The notes under the pieces: generated by a model | What the model was told of the DNA's origin: nothing | The model's database searches: none | What the model saw: the letters and a program-made list of their open reading frames with translations, nothing else | In this document: positions 37,990 through 50,584 of the stretch, in pieces | Position numbering within the stretch: position 1 is the first letter of the stretch | Layout of the letters: the number at the start of each line of letters is the position of its first letter | Assembly (NCBI GenBank): GCA_963942565.1 | Contig: OZ012684.1 | Coordinates: 93,239,375-93,303,374, forward strand | DNA from: Maea johnstoni | Lineage: Eukaryota; Annelida; Polychaeta; Spionida; Magelonidae | Reading direction: 5' to 3' | Length of the DNA: 64,000 bases | Program-made: the position numbers and the translations under genes

Positions 37990-39631
37990 GTGCAGTGACC
38001 CAGATTAACCCTATTGACGTAGGTGGACAAAGTGAGAGTAGTTGACATGTGAAGCGCCCATCGCATCCCTTTGTTGGGACTTATTCGTGTACTCCATCAC
38101 ATGCCTGTGGACTTTCTGAAAAGATATGAGCACTGGTGTATTTTATATGGCTAAAAATGTCCAGAGTCGTGACCAACAGATCTAGACGCCCCCGACACGT
38201 CTATTTATAGTTATTTATATAAAGAGGAGCATACAAAACACACACCATATGTGAGGATAAATATTAAATGTTCTCTGTTGGAGACTTTAATATCGGTATC
38301 TTAAAATCGTCTTGCGTGATTTGAAGTCACGAATAAACAAGCAAACAACTCCAAAGTCAAGTATTGACCACAACCCTTTTTCACTCTGAAACTGTATTGC
38401 ATTGTACTGTATTGCATAATACATAAACTCGTGCAGCACTCCCCGGTGCAAGAGCGGGCTAGGAGGCTTTTCGTGTGCATGAGATGCGCCCTTTATTACC
38501 ATACATATAAATGAGGTTCTCTCTTGTCATTCTGATGGCAAAACTTGAATCAGAATTTGAGGTAGGTAAACTAAAATGGCAATAACTTTTTAATAATTGT
38601 CACATAATACATGTAGTGGTTTACCACTCAAACCCTGTATTTCACTACACCTTAAGCAATACTGCCATTATATTTTACTTTTATATGGTAACTAGGTCAC
38701 AAAAGGTCAAACGGTCATGAGAGTAAAGTCTAAGTTACAATATTTCAATTGTTAATAAACGTCTCTGGTAGATGGTACCGGTTCTAAGTCTATACTGATC
38801 ATTGAGCCAAGAAGACGATGGGAATAACACTGATACCAAAAGAAGGCACTTGATAGCTATCCTTGTGATACAATTGAGAAAGGGAATTGTCAGGTAGATG
38901 AAATCTTAATATTGCTTGATAATCTCTATATGCAGGCCCCCGAGTAGTGCTTATCAATTGATAATGTTTAGTTCATGGGACATAATACGAATTACCGGTA
39001 AACGACTATCCATAGATTGGGAACAGAGACAGACATCTTAACACTTCTTATTGTAGGTGGCAGAACTGGCAAACGCCATTCATGGTACGCCATCGTTTAA
39101 AGTAGGCAATGGGGTTAGATCTTTTGACTTTTCCCTGCTTTTATTTGACCATTTATCGTATGCAGAGTATATAATGCCCAAAAGTTATTATGATGTGGAG
39201 TACAAGGAATAACAGAAAAGTACCCTCCCAGCAGGGGGAAAGATGCGAGTGGTAAAAAACTGACAAAACAGTCAAGGGGATTTCACGAACTCCTTTCGAC
39301 AGGTATTCCACGGAACAATTCTATTTCTCCAATGCGGAGGATTGATAAGTTAAGAGGAATTGGGTATTGCATATTTTTCTAATTGTTGCGCAGTACAAAT
39401 TTTATCGACATTTCGTTCGGATTTTCGCTTTATTGAAAATAAGAAAAACGTGCTTCTTTTAGTTTCTAGATTGCTGAACTCCGGACCAAAGTCAAAATAG
39501 AAAATAATGTGATATGATACGCCTCCTTAAAAATAAAATACTCTTAATTATCAATATGCTAAATTACAAACATATCCGTAAACATATCCAATAGAATTAA
39601 AAATTACATTATAATACATCCGAAAGCAAAC
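37990..39631. other. Upstream region of gene 1, no gene recognised
   Basis: About 1.6 kb without recognised coding sequence or structured repeats, up to the target duplication of the Penelope-like element. Regulatory sites for gene 1 may lie here. Confidence 0.5.
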
Positions 39632-39647
39632 AACAAACAATAGGGAG
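39632..39647. repeat. Target-site duplication, left copy
   Basis: AACAAACAATAGGGAG is repeated exactly at 41357-41372 and brackets the Penelope-like element. Confidence 0.85.
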
Positions 39648-41356
39648 TTATTGACTGGGGCAAACGTGAATACAGAGAGCTGTGTGATGAGGGCAGTGCT
39701 TTCAATCGAAAACATTGAGACCCATTGGTGTGGTGGAGCGTAGTCTATGTATCCATAGTCGCTCATATTCTAGTCTAATTTCTAAGGGTTCCTTTGAATC
39801 GGGGTCCTTCTGACCAAATTGTAGAACATGGAGTTTTACATTACCTAAACCATTGTGGTCTTCCGTATTAAAGTGTCGGCCGACACTGTGTGTGGAATTG
39901 TGTTGAGTGATGTATCGGAAGTGTTCACACATCCGTTCACTCAGTGTTCGTTTGGTGTGCCCAATGTATTGTTTGTGACACACCTGACAAGTAATACAAT
40001 ATATGATATTATTGGTCTTACAGCTACAACACCTGATAGTGTTGTATTTGCGACCAGTGATGGGGCTTACGATTGAGCCCGAACAATCTAATTTGAGACA
40101 ATACCTGCAGTTAGGTTTTTTGCAGATATTTCTCTTGTATGTACTGGAGGGATTGCTGTTTGACACAACATCTAGTGGATTGACCACTAGTGCTTTTACT
40201 AGGAGATCCCTAATGTTCTTGGGTCTCCTGAAACCTTGAGTGACTTTCCAGTCTAGGACTTCCCTCGTGCTCGAGGATTTGTCCAAGATGTCCCAATTGC
40301 TTTTGACAATGTCCCCTAGGATACGTCCACTAGGGTGATACGTGGTGATTAAAAATAGATTGTCGTTTTGATGATCATCATCGACTGATTGTTTTGGTTG
40401 TAATAGAGTGTTTCTATCTAGATGGTAGGCTCTGCTAAACGCTTCTTGTAGAATTTTTGATGGATATTGTGCCTTCAGAAAATGTTTAGTCATCTGTCGG
40501 GCATGGAAAACAAAGTCATCTGTGTCACTACAGATCCTGCGTATCCTCAGGAACTGGCTGTAAGGAATGGCTGATTTGCAATTCCTAGGGTGACATGATT
40601 TAAAACTTAAGTAGTTATGTGCGTCAGTAGGTTTGGTGTAGAGGCTGGTCGTGATTAGATGATTGTCATTATCTAAGTTAACTGTGACATCAAGGAAGTG
40701 TACTTGTGTGTCTGAAATGTCTGTTTCAAATTTAATTGAAGGGACACATTGGTTTAAATGGACTTCAAAGTCCTTGAAGGCTGGTAGGCCATGTTGCCAG
40801 ATGACAAAAATGTCATCTATAAATCGTACCCATAGCAACGGTTGTTGCCGGTAGGTATAAACAAACTTGGATTCAAACCATCCCATGTATGTGTTGGCAA
40901 AGGATGGTGCAACTTTAGTACCCATGGCTGTACCTCCTATTTGTAGGAAGTGTCTGCCTGCGAAATCAAAATTGTTCATTTTGAGTACCTTATCTAAGAG
41001 AATCATTAGATTATCTGTAGAGGGTTTATCTAGGATTGATCTGTGATTAAGTAGAGTTTCTCTGGCTGCCTGAATGCCTTGGTCATTTGGTATATTGGTG
41101 TAAAGACTGGCCACATCGAGTGTGGCTACTAAACAGTCATCTGGCAGGATGCCTAAGTCTGAGAGTCTTGAAAGGAAATGGGTAGTATCCCTTATATAAG
41201 ATGGTAGTGCTTTAACTGTCGGTTGTAAGACCCATTATTGCGCACGGGGACGCTCATCTGTTGATTGACGAACTCTCGTCATTAGCGGTCAGGATATCTT
41301 TAAAGCAACACCGGAAGAAATTTGATCCCAGTTCCACACCCCTGTCTTATTATTAT
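39648..41356 (-). mobile_element. 5'-truncated Penelope-like retroelement with target-site duplication
   Basis: The element is about 1.7 kb, on the minus strand, flanked by a perfect 16-bp direct repeat. Its 3' end lies only about 54 bp beyond the stop codon. The open frame starts inside the reverse transcriptase, so the N-terminal fingers and everything 5' are missing. An exact long target duplication suggests a fairly recent insertion, and the right-hand duplication abuts an older LINE fragment. Confidence 0.85.
39702..41226 (-). CDS. Penelope-like reverse transcriptase plus GIY-YIG endonuclease (5'-truncated)
   Basis: The frame is open from about 41226 to the stop at 39702, roughly 507 codons, without a genuine start codon. 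In order it shows LDVASLYTNIP (RT motif with catalytic Asp), QIGGTAMGTKVAPSFANTYM, the FIDD active-site motif (about 160 residues before the end of the RT half), FLDVTV, then a Cys-rich linker (CKKPNCRYC) and a C-terminal GIY-YIG nuclease (IIYC...YIG, with the conserved Arg in RTLSER and a downstream Glu). This order is diagnostic of endonuclease-bearing Penelope-like elements, which copy RNA at a nicked target. The C-terminal two thirds appear intact, and the missing RT N-terminus means it cannot be autonomous. I cannot assign the subfamily (Poseidon, Neptune or Penelope). Confidence 0.88.
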
Positions 41357-41372
41357 AACAAACAATAGGGAG
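41357..41372. repeat. Target-site duplication, right copy
   Basis: Exact copy of the 16 bp at 39632-39647, marking the truncated 5' boundary of the Penelope-like insertion. Confidence 0.85.
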
Positions 41373-41386
41373 GTTTTGAATATAAT

Positions 41387-41581
41387 GTGACTGGAATTGA
41401 AGCACATATTGATTTGAAAGTAATCCTTGCTCCAGTAGTGCATATTTTTAACTCTTGTGTATTCAGTGTACTGTTTCATTCACTTTCAAATTCCATAATT
41501 TTTCAAACCATTATGAGAAAAAACATGATACCCTTCCCACCGAAATATTGTGTTATCCTGCAAAATCTCAAGCATGTTTGA
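41387..41581 (+). mobile_element. LINE reverse-transcriptase fragment
   Basis: The plus-strand frame GIEAHI...LAPVVHIFNSCVFS resembles the start of the LINE RT domain (a 'DGI...LAP...IFN' segment followed by a 'P-x-K-Y...I-L-Q-N-L' block). The second half drifts into another frame, so the copy is degenerate. Only about 65 codons are recognisable. It lies directly beside the Penelope-like target duplication, so that element may have landed in or next to this older LINE. Confidence 0.5.
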
Positions 41582-41619
41582 GGCGACGATGTTTTGGTGA
41601 CATTTGGTGTAGAGAAGAA

Positions 41620-41850
41620 GACCTACAGTACCGATATTTAATTCCTGCACTAAATGCGTGGCATAATGTCACGACTGCATGCCCGATGGCTACCCGATTT
41701 TCTCGTTATGAATGCTTGGATAACCTCACAACCGAACGTAGCTCTAATTCGCTAGCTACGTGCCTGTGCCATTGATATGCTTGGCTTATTTTTTGACACG
41801 TTATCCATGCAGTCCGGTCGACTGGTGCAGGAATTAACTGTCTGTATTGT
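41620..41850. repeat. Dispersed palindromic repeat, second copy near 63.2 kb
   Basis: TTAATTCCTGCAC near 41640 and GTGCAGGAATTAA near 41827 are inverted arms. The right portion (41765-41850) recurs almost exactly, inverted, at about 63130-63215, including GCCATTGATATGCTTGGC. This is a dispersed element of foldback or MITE type. Full boundaries were not determined. Confidence 0.75.
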
Positions 41851-42675
41851 AGAGCATTTCCTGCCTGTGTGTGCACGTCTATGGGATTTACTATAAGAAA
41901 TCGATATCTTACCTTGCTCAGTGATGGCATGGACAGTCACAGTTGATCAGGTTATGGGGAAAAAGAGTATAGGCTTTGACAAATACAAACATCTTGAAAT
42001 GACCCTTCATTCCCAAATTATTCTATAAGCCACCATGAGGCATTTGAATACATGTTATTTCTGTATGTGTCATACACTCTCCGCATCCCAATGGTGTGTT
42101 GAAAAGTAAGACAATTCACTCACTTCTCAGCAAACACGTGTTCCTAGACTATTCTCTCTAGTCAAAACAGTCATAGTGTTTAAAGCATAGAGGCGGAGAG
42201 AAAGACAATTTCTACCCTAGTCAGAATTTAGGATTTTGACAAAGATTTGCCAAAAACCTGTCACAAAACCTTTTTTGTAAATATCATTGATCAGCTTCAC
42301 AGTTTTAAAAACGATATATCTCAAATAGCTTGATTATTTGTCACTAGGCTGTCAACCAACTTATCTGGCGGGAATGGAAGTAAAATTTCCAAAAGCAAAC
42401 ACATCATTCCTGTTAGTCACATTCATCTATTCCATTGCATAAAGGGTAGCATTCCTAAATGTCCTACTCTGTATATTGTTATATGTTCCACTCTGAACCA
42501 TTCATACTATCGAAAATAACAATTATGTAAATCGTCTAAGTTAATTCTCAATAATGTAATTACGTATTCAACTCAATGCTTGGTCACCAAGTGCTCATTG
42601 ACTTGCTCATTAAACTGTGACAAATATGGTCAGATCTAGTTTTATTTTCAGTAGTAACTTGATTGTATGTATGTA
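41851..42675. other. Unassigned non-coding DNA
   Basis: No recognised gene, RNA or structured repeat. Confidence 0.55.
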
Positions 42676-42770
42676 TGTTCTTTATTGACTACGACATGAA
42701 GTCATAAAATGATTACTATTTCAATATCTTAAATCAAAAGTAAATGAATAGTAACACATAACTATATTTA
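42676..42770 (-). mobile_element. LINE-type 3' terminus with (CATA)n tail
   Basis: On the minus strand TTTTATGACTTCATGTC, then GTAGTCAATAAAG and a (CATA)n tail, match the LINE 3' signature seen at 46.7 kb and 11.1 kb. Coding sequence was not recognised upstream. Confidence 0.5.
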
Positions 42771-42796
42771 GATTATGAGTCCAAAACATATTTTTT

Positions 42797-42895
42797 CTAG
42801 AGGGGGATTTTGTCCGGGGAGATATTGGAACGGGGGAATTTTGTCCAGAGGGGATATTGCCTGGGGGATATTGTGTGGGGGGATATTGTTCTGAT
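42797..42895. repeat. Short G-rich tandem repeat
   Basis: Imperfect ~15-18 bp units of the form GGGG(G)ATATTG(TC), six or so copies. Low complexity with runs of four or more G. Confidence 0.75.
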
Positions 42896-45742
42896 ACCCA
42901 GTCCGTGTATGCCGTCTTAGAGGAGGGATCCCCTGGCAGCTTATGGTGTCCGAGATATAGCATTGATGATACAGCTCTACTGTCATGTAAATAGGTAGTC
43001 CGCTATTGGTGATACAGACAACAGCAGGGAAGGGAAAGTTTGAGGCGTTACCTTGATTCATTCAATGAAAAGAGGATAGAAATGCATTCCGGTGATTCAT
43101 CCAACCAGTTCACTTCTGTCGACGTCAGAATGCTATTATACATATGAGTTAATTTAGAAATAAAGCATAACATCTGAACATAATGGAAGCGATATATTTT
43201 TTGTTACATATGATAAACCTCAATCTTAATCAATTTTACAATGTAAAACCGAAAACGCCAGGCCTCAAATAAAGTGTGGTAAACGCACTGTTATTGTAAA
43301 GGGTTTCGTATGGACTATGGATGTGTGGGAAAGGCTTGGCCCCCCTATCGCTGTCTGTCCCGTCTTGACCCTTTAACCCTGCACGCAAACAGCTCCCCCG
43401 CCATCAGGACCTGTTGTTGTTATTATAGTAATGGGGGAGGTGTGGGTGTGCATGATGGTCATAAAGGTGCTATTTGGAGCAAGACTAGACCATATAGGTA
43501 TTGGCAATAGCTCATGTTTTCTGGCATTCTATTGTGTCTTTCACGACCATCTTTAAAGAGAAATGCGGCAGGTGAAACTTTCAGCGAATGGATGGAGACG
43601 GTGATGTGCAGCCCAATCATCTGCCAGTGTCTAGAAAACTGACAAATGCAGAGAGAAAAATAGACGAAGAGGAACATCAACTAAATAGACAAACATTTGA
43701 AAAGGTATTTTGAAAAAGAAAATCGTTACAAGTAAATAAACTATGATTGTTCACCAAACAGTCAACGGTGCGGCATTCTCACATATCTACATCGCAAACT
43801 AATATCCAAGTCTGATATCCAGCTTTTCGGGGGGTAGCCTGTACATGTAAAGAGGCGTTAGCTGCAGGCTTTTAAAATAAGAAGCCGCTTCCTTTATATT
43901 CACTTCAAAATGCAACGTGATTTAGGTAATGCAAGCTATCGCTACTTAAATTCGACATATACAGGCAATCAGACGTCGACCGCTGTGTAGTCATATGCTG
44001 CCATCAGAGAATATTAGTGTTTTCTGTCGTGGAAATGGTATACAGCAAGATGTATATGAGCAGCCATTGGGTATTGTGCGATAACTGCTAGCTGAATGCA
44101 GACATCAGCCGTATACCATTTTCACAACAAGGATAAGGAATTCATCATAAGCTAACCCCCCACGTCTACATAAACTTTGAATGTATCTTAATTACTCCCT
44201 GCCATGTTTTATTCCAGATATACACCATGTTGGCAGACTATAATGCGGAAATGGGGTTTTAAACAAACAAAAAAATAATTTCTAGCGGCAGTCCGACTAG
44301 CACTTCAAGCTGTGGCCGCCAGTTTTGTTGCTATGGTAAAGCGACACCTAGCGGCGGAAAATTTAGTTTGCTATGGTACCACAGGAAATATTGGGCTCAT
44401 AACAATACACTTTGTAAAAAGCATTCTTAATATCCCACTACAGGGTTAATATTGGGCTCCTAACAATGAACGTTGTGAAATGCATTGTTAGGATCTCAAT
44501 ACAGCACAGGACTGCAAAAGAGTGACCAATCAGCAGCAAGATTCAGATTGTGCCTGATGATAAGAGGTATTGCTGTTGATATCCACTACGAGGTAAGTCA
44601 CATGGCCGGGGAGCTCTGTGGGCACAATTGTTCAAATATGACTTGGTTACTAGTTATCCCTCTTTGCCTCCACTATCGCTCCTCATATGGATTTAAACAC
44701 TCACTCTATTAGGTAAATATAGGATATCAGAATTTCTACACTTTTTAGAAAACGCATTACTTCTACATTGCCTCATTTAACTATGAGTAGATTTATGCAG
44801 TGTTGTTTTGATGCATGTTTCTCAGACAGGGGATCTGGAGAGCGAAAGGGTCTCCTACACACCATTTCTCACCACTGCCCGGCTTCCAACCCGGATCGAG
44901 CAATGTGGTAAGGTCGACAGTGACTTAGGGCTAGGCGGTGGTCTTCCCCGAGTATTTGAATTTCTTCCTTTATTTCCACCTGGCTAGGCATGACCTGCCC
45001 TCTACTATGGCAGAATGGCGACGATAGAATTCAAAATTTCAAATTCGATATCACGAAAGGTAAACTGGATAACGGAAAGGTCTGAGTGCTGAGCGCCGAG
45101 ACTACATTCATATCATGCTTCATCGAATACGGTCAGATGGCGTGGGCCTGTATGGCCCTTGTATGCTAAATACGACTACAATGGTCAGTACTATACATAG
45201 CAGGGATCTTTCTATTTGGTAGAAAGAAGCAATGTCATTCTGGGTCGGCAATCAAATGCTTGAATAACACGAGTTGAGGTTCTACGTGTCATTGACAGGC
45301 ATTGACCATGCACACTACGGGTAAATAAACATCGCCGTGGGCCATTATTATCTAAACAAGTCATATACCTTGCGACTGATTGAACACGGAGACTCCATTG
45401 TCATGTTTGCAGCTACGTTCATTGAAGTAGGTATAATAGGGAAATTTCACTGGGCAATAGCCTTGCTTCATCTATCCGAGTGACTGACGTCGATTAGGGA
45501 ATGGTAGCCTTTAGTAAAGCTTTAAATAAGAGGTTTTCCTGGGATTCAAACTATGATACATGTACTAGCAAACCTGCCTTGTGCCAAAGCCTTGTGGAGG
45601 CGAATTAATTCTTGATTAGAAAGTTAACCTCAATTTATTTCAAAACACAAGGACTCAAATGTAATTGATCTATGAGGAACTATGTCAACAACGCAAAAAC
45701 GAATAAAAAGGAAGGTGAGATTAATATACATACACACCACAG

Positions 45743-45744
<2 letters not shown>
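42896..45744. other. Unassigned non-coding DNA
   Basis: A few GC-richer patches (about 43.3-43.45 and 44.85-44.95 kb) contain no frame with a recognised domain. I see no gene. Confidence 0.5.
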
Positions 45745-45959
<215 letters not shown>

Positions 45960-46130
45960 GTATACGTTACTTTACATCACCGTTCGCCCACAAACTGGGT
46001 TATTTCCATGTCACTTTACATCCTCTACACCCAAAAACAGACCGCCTTACACACAAAAAGACTTTAAACCGAATACACCTACAAACAATTCTTCTCCCCC
46101 GAGACTTCACATCCAACTCAAGAATGTACA
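45960..46130. repeat. Degenerate edge of ~45-bp minisatellite
   Basis: Recognisable units (ACTTTACAT, CACCCACAAAC-like, GTT/GTGG...CCATGTC) resemble the main array at 47.65-48.6 kb but are more diverged, as expected at an array edge. Confidence 0.65.
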
Positions 46131-46133
46131 AGG

Positions 46134-46575
46134 ATGAGATATGAATATACATTTCGCCAATTACCTCCTACATTGCAATCCTTAGTATTTTGTGGATTTG
46201 ATGTTATCTGCATTGCAGAAACTCGACTCAAAGACTCACAGACATTGTTGGTCCCAGGCTGCAGATGGTTTAACCATCAAAGAAGAGAAATAGATTGGAA
46301 GGCATCTATAGTCTTGTTCAGGAGGTGTTGGATTTCTAGTCAAAAAGTTCTTGTTTGATATATTTGATGTTACAATGTTAGATATTAAGGTTGACAGTAT
46401 CCTCTGGGAAAGATTTAGTGCCCAGACTGCTACTTATACCTTTTGTGCCTGTCCTGTGTCTGTTACCTACCTCCACAATGACCTTCTCGCCCCGTGCCTG
46501 TTGATGATTTTATGGAGATCTAATCTGTAATATGTTTATCCATACTCAGTGAGACTCTTAATAAAGATAATATTA
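46134..46575 (+). mobile_element. LINE endonuclease-domain fragment
   Basis: GFDVICIAETRLKDSQ followed by LLVPGCRWFNHQRREI is the start of an APE-type endonuclease of a CR1/RTE-like LINE (the ET pair is catalytic). Further endonuclease-like patches occur to about 46.5 kb in shifted frames, so the fragment is decayed. It lies between two pieces of the 45-bp minisatellite. Confidence 0.65.
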
Positions 46576-46579
46576 TTTA

Positions 46580-46695
46580 CCTTTCATTACACTCACACAC
46601 AGGATGGCTCCCATGTGACTTTACACACCGATACACCCACACATAGGGTGGTTTAGCTGTCGCTTTACACCCTCATGCATCGATAAAGAGGGTGA
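46580..46695. repeat. ~45-bp minisatellite, internal island
   Basis: Two to three units (CATGTGACTTTACAC, ACACCCACACATAGGGTGG) lie between the two LINE fragments, showing that both fragments interrupt one array. Confidence 0.7.
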
Positions 46696-46699
46696 CTTC

Positions 46700-47645
46700 C
46701 TTATATATATATATATATCTTTTATTGGCTGTACTGTGGTACAAAAGTAAGATATTGAACAATAGGAAACAAAAAATAACATATATACAAAATAATACAA
46801 TTACGTCAAAACATTAAGGTTGATCAATAGAGAAGTCCATTTAGGATAGCAGGTCTTTACACATTAAGGTGGGTCTAGACCAGAGCCCGGATTACCCAAT
46901 ACCTCTTTTTTGCCTCATGTTTTCTCTGTACATAGAGGCGGCAACAGTTTTTAAGATAATTAAAAGTATAGCTTCAGATTGTGCTTCACTAATATTGCAG
47001 TGCGGTCTACCCATTAATCTGTAAAGCATATCTACATTGTCATCAAAGAAACTAATCCTTGGTGCACCGATGACCGCATCAATTTCATTCAACATAGTAC
47101 TTCTTTGGTTTGCAAAGTAAGGGCACCTGAGAATGAAGTGTCGTGCGTCTTCTATTTCGAAGTTGTCGCATAAATTACACATACGCGCAGTACCCAATTG
47201 GTTTTTATATTTAAAATCATCATCACGCAGTAAGCTAGCATGACATACAATTCTAGCGAGAATTTCACAGTCCTTCATGAGGTTAGGATACTAGACCACC
47301 AGGGTAGATACCTAACAACGGGGCTTATTCCGCTCAGAATATCTAGGCTCCTATGCATATGTTTTTCGATTCTCCAATAAAGTTCCTCAAGGACCCAATC
47401 TTTCTTCCACACCATTTCTCTCCACACTGACTTTGTGTAAAAGTGTTGGTTTTCGATCATACCTCTAATCTCGTCAAGTAAGCCAAATGTGGACGAAACA
47501 TTGAGTAGATAAAAAACCATACTATTAGAGGTATTTTCCGTGCCAGTAAGGTCATTAGTAAAATATACAATAGCACGTTCACAGAAAATCTTCTTAGATA
47601 GACTATTATCATCCATAACGAGAATCGAACGAATAAACATGAGTT
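46700..47645 (-). mobile_element. LINE 3' portion: RT C-terminus, zinc knuckle and 3' tail
   Basis: The minus strand carries two abutting frames (47275-47658 and 46892-47278) covering the C-terminal region of a CR1/RTE-like LINE polyprotein. They meet at a single frame change. The second frame contains CNLCDNFEIEDARHFILRC, a CX2C-X9-HX4C knuckle typical of LINE C-termini. The 3' UTR ends in a TGTAC-CACA-GTACA hairpin, GCCAATAAAAG and an (AT)n tail (46701-46716). The 5' end is truncated near 47645, where minisatellite sequence resumes. It may be from the same family as the endonuclease fragment on the other strand. Confidence 0.75.
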
Positions 47646-48605
47646 TATGACTTTGCACCCTTGTACACTCACAAATGAGCGGACTCCTGGGACTTTATCA
47701 CACCCTCATACACCCACAAATGGGTGGCTTTCCAGTGGCTTTCCTGTGACTTTACACCTCCATACACCCCGAAGAGGACAGCTACCCTGTGATTTTACAC
47801 CCCTATACATCCACAAACAGTGTGGCTTTCCTGTGACTTTACACCTCCATACACCCCCAAACAGGACAGCTATCCTGTGACTTAACACCCCTATTTCACT
47901 AACAAACAGGGTGGCTTCCCTTTGACTTTACACCTCCTACACCCCACAACAGGACAGCTCCCCTGTGATTTTACACCTCTATACACCAACAAACAGGGTG
48001 GCTTCCCTGGGAATTTACACCCTTGTACACCAACAAACAGGGAGGCTTCCCTTTAACTTTACACCGCTATACACCCACAAACAGGACAGCTTCCCTGTGC
48101 CTTTACACTACACCCCCAAATAGGACAACTTCCCTGTGACCTTACACCCCTATACACCAACAAACAGGACAGCTCTCCTGTGAATTTACACTCCTATGCA
48201 CCCACAAACTGGTGGCTTCCCTGCGACTTTACACCTCCATGCACCCTCAAACAGGACAGCTCCCCTGTGACTTTACACCCCCATACACCAACCAACAGGG
48301 TGGCTTCCCTATAAATTTACACCCCTTTACACCCACAAACAGGGTGGCTTCCATGTGAATTTACACCCTCGTACACCCACAAATTTACACTCTCGTACAT
48401 CCACAAACATGGTGGCTTTCCTGTGTATTTACTCTCTCGTACACCCACAGACAGGGTGGATTTCCTGAAACCTTACACCCTCGTACAGCCAAAAACATGG
48501 TGGCTTCCCTGTGTATTTACTCTCTCGTACACCCACAAACAGGGTGGATTCCCTGAAACCTTACATCCTCGTACAGCCACAAACTGGTCTAGTTTTCTGC
48601 TAACC
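47646..48605. repeat. Minisatellite, ~45-bp unit, about 21 copies
   Basis: Units follow CCCCTATACACCAACAAACA, then GGGTGGCTTCCCTGTG and ACTTTACAC, with two main variants (GGGTGGCTTCC and GGACAGCTCCC) that often alternate in the middle of the array. Since 45 is divisible by three, peptides such as FPVTLHLHTP repeat in one frame, but stops interrupt it and there is no gene evidence. Confidence 0.92.
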
Positions 48606-48780
48606 AGATATGAAGAGGGCTGAGATGCCCTCGACTGACATATTTATATAAAGAACCAGGTGTTGACCAGGTCAAGAGGTCGTAGGGCGGAGAAGACTCC
48701 TGGCACATAGCTTATTTCTTGCCTGAGATGAGGGGTGTTAGCTATAAAACATGGCATCGTGACAGGGCGGCGTGAAGAAA
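48606..48780. other. Unassigned spacer
   Basis: Short stretch between the minisatellite and the GGCAAC-rich repeat. Nothing recognised. Confidence 0.5.
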
Positions 48781-49140
48781 CTGTAAAGCCCCATTCACAC
48801 TAGCCAGAATTGTGCTGGCAAGGCAGTCACAACCTGAGATTGCCTCCACGTTGCCAAGACATTGCAAAAGGTCTAAAAGATTTGTGTGTGTGATTGGGCT
48901 TACAACGTACTGACGCTCCGCTGAAGCCTCAGTGGCAACATGGTAAAGACATAGTGCAACCTGGTGGCAACACCATCGCGACCATTGAAAACTCCATGGC
49001 AAAGCAGTGACAAACGCTCGCAATGTATTGACGTCAAGTGGCAACGCAGTTACAACACGATAGCAATGTGGCAATGTAGTTGCAACATATGGTGGCAACA
49101 CGTTGGCAACACATTGGCAACACGTTGGCAACCACATGTC
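48781..49140. repeat. GGCAAC-rich imperfect repeat region
   Basis: Many copies of TGGCAAC/GTTGCCA-type motifs are spaced irregularly, with a tight tandem set at 49090-49135 (TTGGCAACACG units). It begins with AAAGCCCCATTCACACTAGC, a style of end seen in some DNA elements, but no matching inverted end was found. Confidence 0.6.
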
Positions 49141-50570
49141 ACATGACTTCAGGGATCATATGAGGTGAAATACCTGGAATCCTCCCATTAATCAAGATGC
49201 ATCAATCTTAAGATGATGGACAAGTGGAATTCCAACTTTTAGCTGCACAGAGATGTGCATCTAAATATGTGGATGTGGTCAGAATGTTTCATTCTTGGGC
49301 ATTGCGACACGGACAAGCCCCCCCGTCACACCCCCACAGCACCAAGTATCTTTGCTAAATTTGACACTTGGCCTGGACCCCTTGTTTAGTTGCACTCAAT
49401 TGCCAGCCCACATGGCCCGTGCTGGGCCCATTGCCAAGATTCACAAACTGCCAGCAAACCTGGCCCAATTCAGGCTCATTGGCAAGATTCACTAACTTGC
49501 CAGTGATTGTCTGTAAAGCCACTCGAGCCATGTGGCTTTGTTTAAACTTTCTAGCTCGCATCTGGTTGTCTAAGTTCCAAATTTCCCACCCACCCACCCT
49601 TTTTTTTTCTTTTACGCTAACACTCACAGGCCTTCCAGCCTCACCTTAAGGCCACCTAAAACCCAATCTCCACAGACCTTCCCTTTTGTCACCCTAGCTG
49701 TGGAGCCACTCACTTGACAGTTACTTTGTTGCCTCCAGTCGATAAATTGTATATTTGTGCGCTGACCATTCAATCGATACATTGTAACAGTTTATATTGA
49801 CCACTGTCCACTTGTGAATGAGTAATACGGCACGTACCCGCCCCTCTCGATACTTTGTATCACTTCACTCTATCCACCCTTCCCTCCTCACTTACGCGTG
49901 GTTTCGCACACTTTTGCCTAGTTCCCCGCGTTAATGTTCGCTCCTTAGAGTTAAGTAATGGTTTAGAAGACTATCTATTTTAAGATGCTGTTTTGTACAA
50001 AGAATACTAGTATAATAAAAAGGTTGTTCACACCCCAGTTCTTGCCTTTATCGTGTGTTGTAATGTATTGCAAACTTGCTTCACAGTGGATGCTCCCAAG
50101 ATATTGCACATCTTCAGTTTAAGCTTGGCATTGCTTAAAGCATGTCATGACTAGTATTTCATCAAACCCTATTTAATATCTCAGAAAAACAACAATGACT
50201 ATGTGATTGAAGCAGCTTCAAATTGAAACAAGTGCAAAACAAATTTATTCAGCTGTTATATGGTGGATGAGGCAGTGAGATGGTAGGGACCCACCTTACT
50301 AACCTAGCTTTTGAAAATTGAATACAAGAAAATTGTGTGCATGTTGGCTGGTTTCAATTTACTTCCAACCATTCATCCGCTGTCAAATCTAAACTCTAAG
50401 ATGTAAACCATATCTTAAATACTGTGTGACTCTTCTTCTAGCAATTCATTACTGTACGGACTAACCAACCTATCTCTTAAAGCAAGGCCTCTTTAATGAT
50501 GATATAATCACTTACAGCTTTTTAGGAAATGCCCTTCCTATAAAGGTATAACACGGTCAACTCACTAAGA
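49141..50570. other. Unassigned non-coding DNA
   Basis: Includes a C/T-rich block and a short T run near 49600. No gene recognised. Confidence 0.5.
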
Positions 50571-50584
50571 AGGATTGATTCATT

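Noticed and set aside
41230-41356. Hammerhead ribozyme at the 5' part of the Penelope-like element
   Set aside because: A CTAATGA-like motif with a small stem follows, but the required GAAA core is missing; the element is 5'-truncated.
47647-47880. Repeat protein from the 45-bp minisatellite
   Set aside because: The frame is kept by 45-bp periodicity, but stops interrupt it soon and no start or signal peptide exists.
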